The translations under genes and the position numbers were made by a program. From positions 1 to 58,693 of the forward strand of contig CALVTQ010000111.1 in NCBI GenBank assembly GCA_944362695.1: 58,693 nt of DNA, written 5' to 3'. Below, piece by piece: positions 32,481 to 41,505 of the stretch. Numbering within the stretch: position 1 is the stretch's first letter; every line of letters starts with the position of its first letter. The DNA comes from an uncultured Clostridia bacterium (lineage in GTDB: Bacteria > Bacillota > Clostridia > Christensenellales > Aristaeellaceae). The notes beneath the pieces were generated by a model, which was not told the origin of the DNA, made no database searches, and worked only from the letters and a program-made list of their open reading frames with translations.

Positions 32481-33914
32481 TCAGAAGTTGAAGTAGAGGA
32501 AGACGCTGACCCGCGAGAGCGACAGCGTGACATAGAGGATCAGCACGACGGTGAGCGCCGCGTTTGCGAGCGTGGGCTTAAAGTCCATCGTCTTTTCATA
32601 CGTATTGCGCAGGCCGAGGCAGGCAAACAGCGACAGCGCATACCAGACCATCATGTACAGCGCATTGTAGCCCGGATGGAAGCCGCCCGGCAGAGCGAAC
32701 GCCGAGGTGATCGACTCGCGCAGGGGCCCAAAGTCCATCATGAACATCGACTTGACGATGGCCATCGCGTCGGCCATGCTCGTGGCGCGGAAGAACACCC
32801 ACGCCACCACGACGAACCCGAACGTCAGCAGCCATTGCAGCGCCGGATGCAGCGCGTCGTATTGCTTTTTGAATATGCGGTAGAGCACGCTCGCCGCGCC
32901 GTGCATCAGGCCCCACAAAAGGAACAGCCAGCCCGCGCCGTGCCACAGGCCCGAGGCGAGGAAGACGATCATCAGGTTCACGCAGGTTCGCACCTGCCCC
33001 TTGCGGCTGCCGCCCAGCGGGAAGTAGATGTACTGCGTCAGAAACCGCGAGAGCGTCATGTGCCAGCGCTGCCAGAACTCGCGGATGTTCATCGCCTTGT
33101 AGGGCGAGTTGAAGTTGAGCGGGATCTTGATGTTGAACATCAGGCCCACGCCGGTCGCCACGTCGCAGTAGCCGGAGAAGTCGAAGTAGAGCTGGAGCGT
33201 GTAGCCCACGGCGACGAACCACGCCTCGGCGGTGTTGAGCGTCATGGCCTCGGCAAAGCCCGCCTCGACCGCGACGCCGAACGTGTCGGCCACGATGACC
33301 TTCTTAAACAGACCGAGCGCGAAGGCGTACAGGCCCGGCGCGAAGTTGTCAAAGTTGAAATGCCGGTTTTTGGCGTCGGCAAACTGCGGCACGATCTCGC
33401 TGTGCAGAACGATCGGGCCGGCGACCAGCTGCGGGAAGAACGTCACGAACAGCGCGTAGTCCAGGATGTTGTAGCGCGGCACCGTGCGCTTGTAGCTGTC
33501 GATCACGTAGGAGAGCTGCTGGAATGTGAAGAACGATATGCCCAGCGGCAGCACGAGGTGATTGAGCGTGAAGCTCGTGCCGAAGAAGCCGTTGAGGTTC
33601 TCGCAGAAGAAGTCGTGATACTTGAAATAAAAGAGCACGCCGAGGTTGAGCCCAAGGCCGGTGAGCATCAGCGGCAGGCGCACGAGCTTCTTGTCCGCCA
33701 TGAGCATGAGCTGGGAGAGCGCGTAGTTGACCAGTATGCTCACCACGATGATCGGCACGTAGCTCGGGTTGTTGTAGCCGTAAAACAGGAACGAGGCGAG
33801 CACGAGGAAGAGCTTGTTGAGCGGCACGCGCTCGGGCAGCTTGCCCAGCAGGAAGTAGCCCAGCAGCGTCAGCGGCAGGAAGGCCAGCATGAAGACGTAG
33901 GAATTGAACAGCAT
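32481..33914 (-). CDS. MBOAT family membrane O-acyltransferase (AlgI/DltB-like)
   Basis: The 477-residue protein has about ten membrane segments. Family signatures are FKYHDFFCEN, LVLPLGISFFTFQQLSYVID, FVTFFPQLVAGPI, the NIREFWQRWHMTLS block and the catalytic His segment GLWHGAGWLFLLWG. It should take an acyl group from a cytoplasmic donor and pass it across the membrane to an SGNH partner, which modifies a surface polymer. Two partner paralogues flank it in the operon with gaps of 17 and 12 bases. The ATG follows AAGGAG. No dltA/dltC-type carrier genes are in the window, so the donor is unknown. Confidence 0.93.
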   Translation of the reverse strand: MLFNSYVFMLAFLPLTLLGYFLLGKLPERVPLNKLFLVLASFLFYGYNNPSYVPIIVVSILVNYALSQLMLMADKKLVRLPLMLTGLGLNLGVLFYFKYHDFFCENLNGFFGTSFTLNHLVLPLGISFFTFQQLSYVIDSYKRTVPRYNILDYALFVTFFPQLVAGPIVLHSEIVPQFADAKNRHFNFDNFAPGLYAFALGLFKKVIVADTFGVAVEAGFAEAMTLNTAEAWFVAVGYTLQLYFDFSGYCDVATGVGLMFNIKIPLNFNSPYKAMNIREFWQRWHMTLSRFLTQYIYFPLGGSRKGQVRTCVNLMIVFLASGLWHGAGWLFLLWGLMHGAASVLYRIFKKQYDALHPALQWLLTFGFVVVAWVFFRATSMADAMAIVKSMFMMDFGPLRESITSAFALPGGFHPGYNALYMMVWYALSLFACLGLRNTYEKTMDFKPTLANAALTVVLILYVTLSLSRVSVFLYFNF

Positions 33915-33931
33915 AGCGGTGCTCCTTCGTT

Positions 33932-35023
33932 TTACTTGGAATCGGCCGGGAAGGCGTCGGGCCACGCGCCGGCCGCATGGACATAGGCGACATACTCGCG
34001 GATGACGGCGTTGTTTGCCTTGATCTGCGCGGGATCGGTGATCTCGAATTCGCCGGAAGCCATCGCCTGCGCCATCGCGTCGTTGATGTCCGGGCCATAA
34101 TGCGACGTGTCGATGTAATGGTCAAGATCGAGAATCCACTCGAGGTTCGCCTGAAAATCGAATATGCGCACGTTGTCATAGCCAAGGAGCGCGCGCACGA
34201 CGGCCTCCTTCTGGTTCATGTGGTATTGCATCTCGCCCGCCTGATCGAATTCGACCCAGCGCACGAGCGAATACGGCGGGAAGAAGAACGTGAACTGTGT
34301 GTCCGGGTGCGCCTCGATGAACGGCAGGATGTTGTGCTCGACGTTGAGCATGGTCTGCTGGCTCATTCCGGCGGCCTCATCCTCGCCCGCGACCGCCTCG
34401 CGCGGCTCGCCCGGCCCGGTGAAGGTCACGTTTTTCAGCACGGCGTCGCGGCCATAGGGGTACATATCGCCCCACGTGTACATGGTGTCGCGCTGCTGCG
34501 GATCGGTCCGCCCCCAGGAGGCGAGGCAGCGCGGGATGTAGTCGGTGAGCACGCTGACGTTGAACCAGTAGCGCACGTCGTTGAAGATGTCGCTGTCGTA
34601 GAGGTAGTCCGGCATTTCGCACTTGGGCGTGGTGTAAAAATACGTGAACAGTTCGATGTCGATGCCGTAGAGCACGCGCCTGATGTCGTGCGCGGCGAAG
34701 GCCATCTCCATCATCTGCCTGTGGTTATAGGGCGAACCGGCATTGATGGGCAGCTTGACGAAGCGCCCGCCGAAGAGCGAATCGAGCTGGCTGGGGCGGA
34801 AATTTTCGGTCATCGACGAGCCGATCATCACGCTGTCATATTCGTAGGATTTGGCGATGCCCGCGTTGGAATAGATCTGCGTGCCGTTGGCGATGGGCGG
34901 CGTGAAATGCTCCGCCTGATGGTAGACCTCGAACGGGTCGATGAACACGACCAGACCGACCATCGCGCCGAGCGTGCCGATGAGCAGCGTCAGGGTCAGC
35001 GCAGCCCATGTTTTTCGCGTCAT
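33932..35023 (-). CDS. SGNH-like acyltransferase partner, paralogue 1
   Basis: The 363-residue protein opens the operon. A membrane helix (about 7-28) leads into FIDPFEVYH, as in paralogue 2. The domain carries [15 protein letters not shown] (nucleophile region), LYDSDIFNDVRYWF, and a C-terminal DTSHYGPDIND that can give the Asp-His pair. It probably transfers the acyl group delivered by MBOAT to a wall polymer or stem peptide. It is more divergent from DltD than from its paralogue, so the target cannot be named. AAGGAGAAGCCTAT precedes the ATG. Confidence 0.8.
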   Translation of the reverse strand: MTRKTWAALTLTLLIGTLGAMVGLVVFIDPFEVYHQAEHFTPPIANGTQIYSNAGIAKSYEYDSVMIGSSMTENFRPSQLDSLFGGRFVKLPINAGSPYNHRQMMEMAFAAHDIRRVLYGIDIELFTYFYTTPKCEMPDYLYDSDIFNDVRYWFNVSVLTDYIPRCLASWGRTDPQQRDTMYTWGDMYPYGRDAVLKNVTFTGPGEPREAVAGEDEAAGMSQQTMLNVEHNILPFIEAHPDTQFTFFFPPYSLVRWVEFDQAGEMQYHMNQKEAVVRALLGYDNVRIFDFQANLEWILDLDHYIDTSHYGPDINDAMAQAMASGEFEITDPAQIKANNAVIREYVAYVHAAGAWPDAFPADSK

Positions 35024-35077
35024 ATAGGCTTCTCCTTGGAATCGTGATGCTGACAAATGAACAAATTATAGCATCTT

Positions 35078-35106
35078 ATTATACACCATTTCATTTGCCG
35101 TGTAAA
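35078..35106 (-). promoter_or_regulatory. Promoter of the MBOAT/SGNH/VanY operon
   Basis: Minus strand TTTACA (35101-35106), 17-bp spacer, TATAAT (35078-35083). A second TATAAT lies at 35065-35070 but has a poor -35. Confidence 0.8.
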
Positions 35107-35140
35107 CCATCGCTTGCGCGGCGCGCGTTTCGCGGGCGTA

Positions 35141-35170
35141 AAGAAAAGGGCTGCGGCAAGCATGCAGCCC
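35141..35170 (-). terminator. Terminator of the three-repeat L,D-transpeptidase gene
   Basis: Minus strand GGGCTGC and GCAGCCC close a 9-base loop, followed by TTTTCTT, 18 bases after the stop codon. Confidence 0.85.
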
Positions 35171-35188
35171 ATCGAATTTCCCTCCCGC

Positions 35189-36907
35189 TCACCCCACGCT
35201 ATCGACGACCGGCACCAAATCCGGCGTCATCGTCTCCTCGGGCGCGGGCGTTCCCGCCGCCTCAACAGGCGCGGGCGTCACATCCGGCGCATCAGTCGCC
35301 TCCGGCGTCGGGCTTGCCGCCGGTTCCATCCCCTCTGCAGCCACAGCCGCATCGGAGAACAGCACGCTCTGCGTCGCCTGCCCCGCCGCGCCGTCAACCG
35401 TCAGGCCGTTGCGCGCCTGAAACGCCTCGACCGCCTTGATCGTGCCGCCGTAGTAGCCGCCGGTGACCGTGCCGTGGTAATAGCCCAGCTCCGCCAGGCG
35501 CATCTGCACCATGTAGACGTCCTCGCCCTCGCGCCCGCGGTAGAGCGTGCGGTATTCCGCAGGCCAGTTCTCGCGCGCATACGTCGGCGTGGGCGTCGGC
35601 TCGGGGAGCGGGTTCTCGCGCAGGGTGCTTTGGTTGAGCGTGGGCTTGAGCGTCATCGTGTATTCGGGGTCGTATTCGCCCTCGTAGACGGTGATGATCG
35701 TGCCCTCCGCGCAGTTGTCGTAGATCCACTTCGCGTCGCTGACCAAAAGGCGCACGCAGCCGTGCGAGGCGGGCGTGCCCAGCTGCTCAAAGGAATTGAC
35801 CGCGAGCGTGCGCTCGTCCGGCTCGGTGTAGAGCACGGAGTGGAACGCGTTGGCCGGGTCGATGCGCGTGAGGTACTGCGCGTGGCTGCCCCAGGTCGGG
35901 AAGTAGCCCCAACGCGCGCGCTTTTTGGGCATGATCGTCGTGCCCAGCGGCGTGGGATACCTGTCCGTGCCGGTCGAGCAGATCATCTCGCGCACGAGCA
36001 CCGTGTATTCGCCGTTCGCGTCGTATGTGAACGCGCGCACGATCTGGTTGGCGACATCGACCATGAGCGTGTATTTGGCGGACGGCGCAGCGGCCTTCTC
36101 CTCGTCCGCGCTGCGTGCATCGTCGGAGAAAAGAAGCGTCTGCGTGTCCTCGCCCGCGATGCCGTCGGCGGACAGGCCGTTGTGCTCCTGAAATGCACGC
36201 ACGGCGCGCTGCGTGGCGTCGTAGTAGCCGCCGGAGACCTTCGCGTCGAAAAAGCCCAGCTCTCCAAGGCGCGTCTGCACGGCGCGCACCAGCTCGCCGG
36301 AGTCGCCGTAGCGCAGAATCCGCCTGTATGCAAAGGGCGTGGGCGCGGGCGTCGGCGAGGGCGTGGCGTAGGGCGCGCTGCCGTCGCGGGCGATGGCCTC
36401 CGCGCTGAACATGCGCTGCCACGTGGCCGCGTCGACCTTGCCCGTCTGCGAAAGGCCGTTCATGCCCTGAAAGCGCCGTGCCGCCGCCTGCGTGCCCTCC
36501 AGGAAGTCGCCGGAGAGCTTGCCGTGGTAATACCCAAGGTCGGTAAAGCGCTGCTGGGCGAGCAGAACCTCGTCGCCGCTGTCGCCGTATTGCAGCGTGG
36601 CGGTGAGCGGCGGTACGGGCGTGGCCGTCGGCTCGGGCGTTGGCTCGGGCGTTGGCTCGGGCGTGATTTCCTCGCCGGGGACGTCCTCCTCGATGAAGAA
36701 CTCGCCCAGATACGCCGTCGGGCCGGGCGTCGCGCCGTCGGGCGTCGGTGCGGGCGTCGTGCCGGGCGGCATGAGCGTGACCGTGCCGTCGTCGCCCATC
36801 ATCAAAACGCCGTTCTCGTCCTCCCAGAGCACCGTCTGGGCGCACGCGGGCAGCGTAAACAGCGTCACGAGCAGAAAGAAGATCAATGTGCGTTTGATAT
36901 GGAACAT
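35189..36907 (-). CDS. Secreted L,D-transpeptidase with three peptidoglycan-binding domains
   Basis: The 572-residue protein has a signal peptide (1 to about 23; ends LPACAQ, so either type I or a weak lipobox). After a Pro/Thr stalk come PG_binding_1 domain 1 (about 108-168), domain 2 (about 198-260), a YkuD domain (about 285-410, catalytic SHGCVRL near 379) and PG_binding_1 domain 3 (about 455-515), then another Pro/Thr tail. Each binding domain holds an LGY/F-Y motif. It should form 3-3 cross-links or attach proteins to the wall. Having the catalytic domain between binding repeats is notable. A promoter lies about 100 bp upstream. Confidence 0.94.
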   Translation of the reverse strand: MFHIKRTLIFFLLVTLFTLPACAQTVLWEDENGVLMMGDDGTVTLMPPGTTPAPTPDGATPGPTAYLGEFFIEEDVPGEEITPEPTPEPTPEPTATPVPPLTATLQYGDSGDEVLLAQQRFTDLGYYHGKLSGDFLEGTQAAARRFQGMNGLSQTGKVDAATWQRMFSAEAIARDGSAPYATPSPTPAPTPFAYRRILRYGDSGELVRAVQTRLGELGFFDAKVSGGYYDATQRAVRAFQEHNGLSADGIAGEDTQTLLFSDDARSADEEKAAAPSAKYTLMVDVANQIVRAFTYDANGEYTVLVREMICSTGTDRYPTPLGTTIMPKKRARWGYFPTWGSHAQYLTRIDPANAFHSVLYTEPDERTLAVNSFEQLGTPASHGCVRLLVSDAKWIYDNCAEGTIITVYEGEYDPEYTMTLKPTLNQSTLRENPLPEPTPTPTYARENWPAEYRTLYRGREGEDVYMVQMRLAELGYYHGTVTGGYYGGTIKAVEAFQARNGLTVDGAAGQATQSVLFSDAAVAAEGMEPAASPTPEATDAPDVTPAPVEAAGTPAPEETMTPDLVPVVDSVG

Positions 36908-37004
36908 GGGAGCCTCCCAAATGACGGATCAGAATCGCGGCGCAGCCGCCTTTTGCATAAAAGACGAAAGGCATCGCGCGATTCTTCCCTGTGCGGTATG
37001 GAAA

Positions 37005-37034
37005 AGTATAGCATAAAGCCGCACGGGATTTCAA
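37005..37034 (-). promoter_or_regulatory. Promoter of the three-repeat L,D-transpeptidase gene
   Basis: Minus strand TTGAAA (37029-37034), 18-bp spacer, TATACT (37005-37010). Confidence 0.7.
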
Positions 37035-37080
37035 GGCGGCGAAAGGCTTGGCGCGCATGCGTTTTTCCGATGCAGCGCGC

Positions 37081-37117
37081 AAAAAAGGGACCGCCGGAAA
37101 ATTCCGACAGTCCCTTT
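37081..37117 (-). terminator. Terminator of the HtrA gene
   Basis: Minus strand AAAGGGACTGTCGGAA pairs with TTCCGGCGGTCCCTTT and is followed by more T, about 20 bases after the stop codon. Confidence 0.9.
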
Positions 37118-37135
37118 CTCTATGAGCCCTATCGC

Positions 37136-38314
37136 TTAATTCGTGGTTTCGACCTCGGTCGGCTGCGGGATGACGATCTCAAGCGTCGTCTCCTTGCCGT
37201 TGCGGTCGACGACGACCTCGACCACGTCGCCCGGCGTCTGCTTGGCCTTGACGGCGTTCAGGTCGTCGGCGGTCTTAACCTCCTCGCCCGCAAAGCCGGT
37301 GATGATGTCGCCGGTGCGCAGGCCCGCACGCTCGGCGGCGGAGAACTGGCTGACCTCGATGATGTAGACGCCCACCGGCATCTGGTACTGCTCGGCCATC
37401 GTCTCGTTGACGTCGGTGATGGTGATGCCCAGCATGATCTGGCTGCCCTTGGTCTGGTCCTCCAGCGCCTCCGGGTCGTTGATCATGGTGGTGATGAGCT
37501 CCTTGAAGTTCTCAATCGGGATGGCGTAGCCGATGTTCTGCGTGCTCGCGTTGCGGGCGTAGACCACGCCGATCAGGTTGCCGTAGGAGTCGAACAGGCC
37601 GCCGCCGGAGTTGCCGGGGTTGACCGCCGCGTCCGTCTGGATGGCGTTGATGGTCACGTCGTCGATGGTGACCTCCTGCTCGAGGGCGGAGATGATGCCC
37701 GCGGTCACGGAGCCGTGGATCAGGCCGGTCGGGTTGCCGATGGCTACGGCCAGCTCGCCGATCTCAAGCTGCGTGCTGTCGGCGAAGGCCGCCGGGACAA
37801 GGCCCTTGGCGTCGATCTTGATGACGGCGATGTCGTTGCTCTCGCTGGTGCCCACGACGCTCGCCTCGTAGGTCTCCTCCTCGCCCTCGCCGTCGGCGGG
37901 CAGGACGTAAACGGTGATCTTGTCCGCGCCGGAGATGACGTGGTTGTTGGTGACGATGTAGCCGTCCTCGGAGATGATCACGCCGGAGCCGTAGCCGACC
38001 TGCGTGTACTCGCGCTGCTGCGGCTGGCGGCCGTAGGGATAGCCGTAGCCGTAGCCGAAGAACATGTCAAACGGGCTGTAATAGCTGCTGCCGCTGTCGC
38101 TGTATGTGACCTTCGATTCGATCTCGATGGCGACGACGCTCGGGCGGCACTTGGCGGCGATCTCCGTCATGGAAAGCGCGTCTTCGGGCGTCGCGGCCTC
38201 GATCACGCTGAAGTGCTTGTCCTCGGCGCTCGCGGCGGCCAGGCTCAGGGTCATGACGAGCGCCAGCGCGACGGCCAGCGCGGTGATGCGGCGGATGAAT
38301 GTGGTGTTACGCAT
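37136..38314 (-). CDS. htrA: HtrA-type S1C serine protease with PDZ domain
   Basis: The 392-residue protein has an N-terminal export signal or anchor (about 8-30), a trypsin-like domain with the triad His125 (TNNHVI), Asp161 (SNDIAVI) and Ser236 (NPGNSGGGL), and one PDZ domain (about 285-385). HtrA enzymes degrade or refold misfolded exported proteins. A Gly/Tyr-rich insert (FGYGYGYPYGR, about 86-96) precedes the protease core. AAAGGAG precedes the ATG. A weak promoter with TATAAT at 38417-38422 lies upstream. It sits in the wall-enzyme block and may serve its exported proteins. Confidence 0.95.
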   Translation of the reverse strand: MRNTTFIRRITALAVALALVMTLSLAAASAEDKHFSVIEAATPEDALSMTEIAAKCRPSVVAIEIESKVTYSDSGSSYYSPFDMFFGYGYGYPYGRQPQQREYTQVGYGSGVIISEDGYIVTNNHVISGADKITVYVLPADGEGEEETYEASVVGTSESNDIAVIKIDAKGLVPAAFADSTQLEIGELAVAIGNPTGLIHGSVTAGIISALEQEVTIDDVTINAIQTDAAVNPGNSGGGLFDSYGNLIGVVYARNASTQNIGYAIPIENFKELITTMINDPEALEDQTKGSQIMLGITITDVNETMAEQYQMPVGVYIIEVSQFSAAERAGLRTGDIITGFAGEEVKTADDLNAVKAKQTPGDVVEVVVDRNGKETTLEIVIPQPTEVETTN

Positions 38315-38496
38315 AGAAACGATCTCCTTTCGTGAGATGAACCGGGCAAAGCCGGTGAAAAATAGTGCTTCGGGTCGCCCGCTTCATGCGGGGCCCTGCC
38401 TTTCGGCGATGGTTGTATTATACGGGGTTCTTTTGGAGGAAAAACGAGCAGATTTAGAAAAGATTGAGCAAATATTGTGAACGCAATGTGACACGT

Positions 38497-39702
38497 TCAA
38501 TGCGCTGCGTTCATGCAGGCAAAGCCGAGCGCGAGCAGCTCAAAGCCCGCGTTCATCAGCGGCGGATTTTTCCGCACGAGCATCACGCCGTTGGTCATCA
38601 CGCCCACGCCCGCGTCGCGCACGGGGTCGGCGAAAAGCTCCGCGCACATGCCGTAGGCCACGCCCTGATGCCCCACGGGGTCAAAGCCGCCAAACACGCC
38701 CGGCAGAAACGCCGCGTTCAGCCCGCGATGGCATGCGCCGATGCCCCCGATGCCGTCCTGCGCCGTGCGCATCATATCAAGCGACCTCCCGCTGAGCACG
38801 CCCATGCGCCCGTCGTCCGCCAGAAGCCGGACAAGTCGCCCCATGCCCGCGCTGTCTGTGATCATCCGCCCCGCCGCGATGAGGTAATCCCTCTGCGGGT
38901 CGAGGCCCGGCGCGGGTCTTTGGCTCACAGCCGCCGCGTCGTATTTTTTCTTTGGGGGAAGCAGCGGCAGGCGCACGCCGTAGCCGTCCGCCAGATCCTC
39001 GCGGGGCTCAATCAGCGACGGCGCGTAGCTCGCGCGCATGGAAAGCGGCCCGAACACGCAGCGCTGCATGATGGCCTCAAATGTCTCGCCCGCGGCGGCT
39101 TCCATGACGCAGCCCATGACGCCCGCGCCGAGGTTGGTGTAATGGAAGGTCTCGCCGGGCGCGCGGTCAAGCCAGTTCTGCCTGTCGCCGAGCAGCTCGC
39201 CCACGGTGCAGCCCGCCTGCATGCCGCGCGTGCCGTAATTGCCCTCGTCGCATATGCCCGACGTGTGCGTGAGCAGCATGCGCGATGTGATCGCGGCGTC
39301 CGGGTGACGCGGGTTGCGCACGGCAAAGCCCAGATAATCGGACACATCGCGGTCGAGGTCGAGCGCGCCCTGTTCCATCAGCGAAAGCGCGCCGAAGGCC
39401 ATCACCAGCTTGCTCACCGACGCCACGCGGAAGCACGTCTTTTCGGTCACAGGCACGCGCGGACGCAGCCTTGCGTATCCGTGCGTGAACACGTCGCATC
39501 CCCCGCCTGGGTGGCAGAGCACCACGCTCGCGCCGACAGCGCCGTATTTTTTCAGCACGCGGACTGCAAGCTGACCAAACGCCTCGCGGCTTTTCGCGTC
39601 GAGCGTGCCGCCCTCGCCCATGCGCATGTCCGGCAGCGTGTTTGCGATCTGCGCGGCACGTGTGCGCAGCGCGGCGAGCTCCTGCGGCGTGGGATTTTTC
39701 AT
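38497..39702 (-). CDS. Serine hydrolase, class C beta-lactamase family
   Basis: The 401-residue protein has the SxxK motif (VASVSKLV) and the YxN motif (YTN in HYTNLGAG), plus LLTHTSGI and a late GHQGVAYG region in place of the KTG strand. This is the general beta-lactamase/esterase fold. No signal peptide is seen, so it is probably cytoplasmic, and an esterase or D-aminopeptidase role is as likely as lactamase. I choose the second ATG, 9 bases after AAGGAGG; the first abuts that site. It is divergent from the amidohydrolase gene. Confidence 0.88.
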   Translation of the reverse strand: MKNPTPQELAALRTRAAQIANTLPDMRMGEGGTLDAKSREAFGQLAVRVLKKYGAVGASVVLCHPGGGCDVFTHGYARLRPRVPVTEKTCFRVASVSKLVMAFGALSLMEQGALDLDRDVSDYLGFAVRNPRHPDAAITSRMLLTHTSGICDEGNYGTRGMQAGCTVGELLGDRQNWLDRAPGETFHYTNLGAGVMGCVMEAAAGETFEAIMQRCVFGPLSMRASYAPSLIEPREDLADGYGVRLPLLPPKKKYDAAAVSQRPAPGLDPQRDYLIAAGRMITDSAGMGRLVRLLADDGRMGVLSGRSLDMMRTAQDGIGGIGACHRGLNAAFLPGVFGGFDPVGHQGVAYGMCAELFADPVRDAGVGVMTNGVMLVRKNPPLMNAGFELLALGFACMNAAH

Positions 39703-39901
39703 CGGGCGCATCCTCCTTCGAATCGTGAACGGCGTTATTGTACCCCGCGCGCGGCGGGCTTGTCAATGACCGCGCCCAATCTTCGCGATTGCATCTATGC
39801 CAAACGGGGCAAAATGTGGTATCATCATGGTATGAAGAAACCGCCGCGCGCATACGCTCTTTGTCATACGCGCGGCCATCGCCACCGAAGGAGGAACAGC
39901 G

Positions 39902-41473
39902 ATGAAGACGATCTACGAAAACGGCACGATCCTCGCGCGCGGCGGCATCGCGCAGGCGCTCGTCACCGACGGCGAACGCATCTTGGGCGTCGGAAATCTC
40001 GACGATATGCGCGCGCTCGCGGGCAAGGATGCCGTGCAAATCGACCTCGAAGGCCGCACGCTCGCCCCGGCGTTCATCGACCCGCACAGCCACTTCATGG
40101 CCGTCGCCAACAGCATGCTCCAGCTCGACCTCGCCGATCTGCACAGCCTCGACGAGCTCAAAGCCCGCATCGCCGCGTATCTGGACGGCAGGAATCTCGC
40201 GCCCGGCGACTTCCTCGTCGGCACGGGCTTCGATCCGCAGGACATGGGCGGCTGGCCGGGCCTCGATGCGCTCGACGCGGTCGCGGGCGGCTATGCGCTC
40301 GTCCTGCAGCACAAGAGCGGCCACGCGGCGATGGCCTCGAGCATCGCGCTGACCAAAATGGGCATCACAACAGACACCCCCGACCCCGACGGCGGGCGCA
40401 TCGGCAGGGAGAACGGCAAACTGACCGGCTATTTGGAGGAAAATGCCTTCCTCAACGCGCAGCACGCCTTCCCCGTGCCGGACATGGACGCGCTGATGGA
40501 CGCCGTCGTGCGCGCGCAGAGGCTCTATGCCGGCCACGGCATCGCGACCGTGCAGGAGGGCCTGATGATGGCGCAGATGCTGCCGATGTATCAGGAGATG
40601 ATGCGCCGCGGCATCCTCACGCTCGACGTCGTGGGCTACCCGACGCCGCAGGACTACGCCGCGTTCGCCGATGCCCTGCCGGGCTGCGTGGGCAAGTACA
40701 GCGGCCACGTGAAGATCGGCGGCCTCAAGCTCATCCTCGACGGCTCGCCGCAGGCCCGCACGGCCTACATGAGCGCGCCCTACGCAAACGCGGACGACGG
40801 CTACCGCGGCTATCCGGCGATGGCGGACGCGGACATCGTCGCCGCGCTGATGCAGGCGGACAGGCTGGGCACGCAGGTGCTCATGCACTGCAACGGCGAC
40901 GCGGCGGCGCAGCAGATGATCGACGCATGCCGCGCGGCACAGGCAAACGGCGCGGACCTTTCCAAAATCCGCCCGGTGATGATCCACGCGCAGACGCTTC
41001 GCCCGGATCAGATGAAGGAACTGCCCGCGCTGCACATCACGCCGTCGTTCTTCGTGGCGCACGTGTATCACTGGGGCGACATCCACATCGAAAACCTCGG
41101 CATGGCGCGCGCATCGGGCATCAGCGGCCTGGCCAGCGCGAAGGCCCTTAGCCTGCCGTTCACGCTGCATCAGGACGCGCCGGTCATCAAGCCCGACATG
41201 CTCGAGACCATGTGGTGCGCGTGCGTGCGCAGGACGAAGCGCGGCGTGACGCTCGGCGAAGGCGAGAAGATCGACGCCAAAACCGCGTTTGACGCCGTGA
41301 CGAAGAACGCCGCGATGCAGTACGGCGAGGCGGACAAGGGCGAGCTCGCGCCGGGCATGCGCGCGGACATGACCATTCTCTCCGGCAATCCGCTCACCAC
41401 GCCCGCCGACGCGCTGCGCACGATCCGCGTGGAGCGCACGATCGCGGGCGGCAGGACGGTTTACGCCCGGTAA
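39902..41473 (+). CDS. Amidohydrolase family protein (YtcJ-like)
   Basis: The 523-residue protein has the metal-dependent amidohydrolase layout of the YtcJ group. The N-terminal beta sandwich is followed by AFIDPHSHF (first metal His pair), a Lys in the HVKIGGLKLILDGS strand, HCNGDAA, and a late LHQDAPV with the Asp ligand. The C-terminus ends in GMRADMTILSGNPL, typical of the family. Members hydrolyse N-substituted formamides or other C-N bonds, and the substrate here is unknown. GAAGGAGG precedes the ATG. The MgtC-like gene follows 32 bases later and may be cotranscribed. Confidence 0.93.
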   Translation: MKTIYENGTILARGGIAQALVTDGERILGVGNLDDMRALAGKDAVQIDLEGRTLAPAFIDPHSHFMAVANSMLQLDLADLHSLDELKARIAAYLDGRNLAPGDFLVGTGFDPQDMGGWPGLDALDAVAGGYALVLQHKSGHAAMASSIALTKMGITTDTPDPDGGRIGRENGKLTGYLEENAFLNAQHAFPVPDMDALMDAVVRAQRLYAGHGIATVQEGLMMAQMLPMYQEMMRRGILTLDVVGYPTPQDYAAFADALPGCVGKYSGHVKIGGLKLILDGSPQARTAYMSAPYANADDGYRGYPAMADADIVAALMQADRLGTQVLMHCNGDAAAQQMIDACRAAQANGADLSKIRPVMIHAQTLRPDQMKELPALHITPSFFVAHVYHWGDIHIENLGMARASGISGLASAKALSLPFTLHQDAPVIKPDMLETMWCACVRRTKRGVTLGEGEKIDAKTAFDAVTKNAAMQYGEADKGELAPGMRADMTILSGNPLTTPADALRTIRVERTIAGGRTVYAR

Positions 41474-41505
41474 CGCGAATACGCCAACAGAAAGGAGGCG
41501 GGGCG

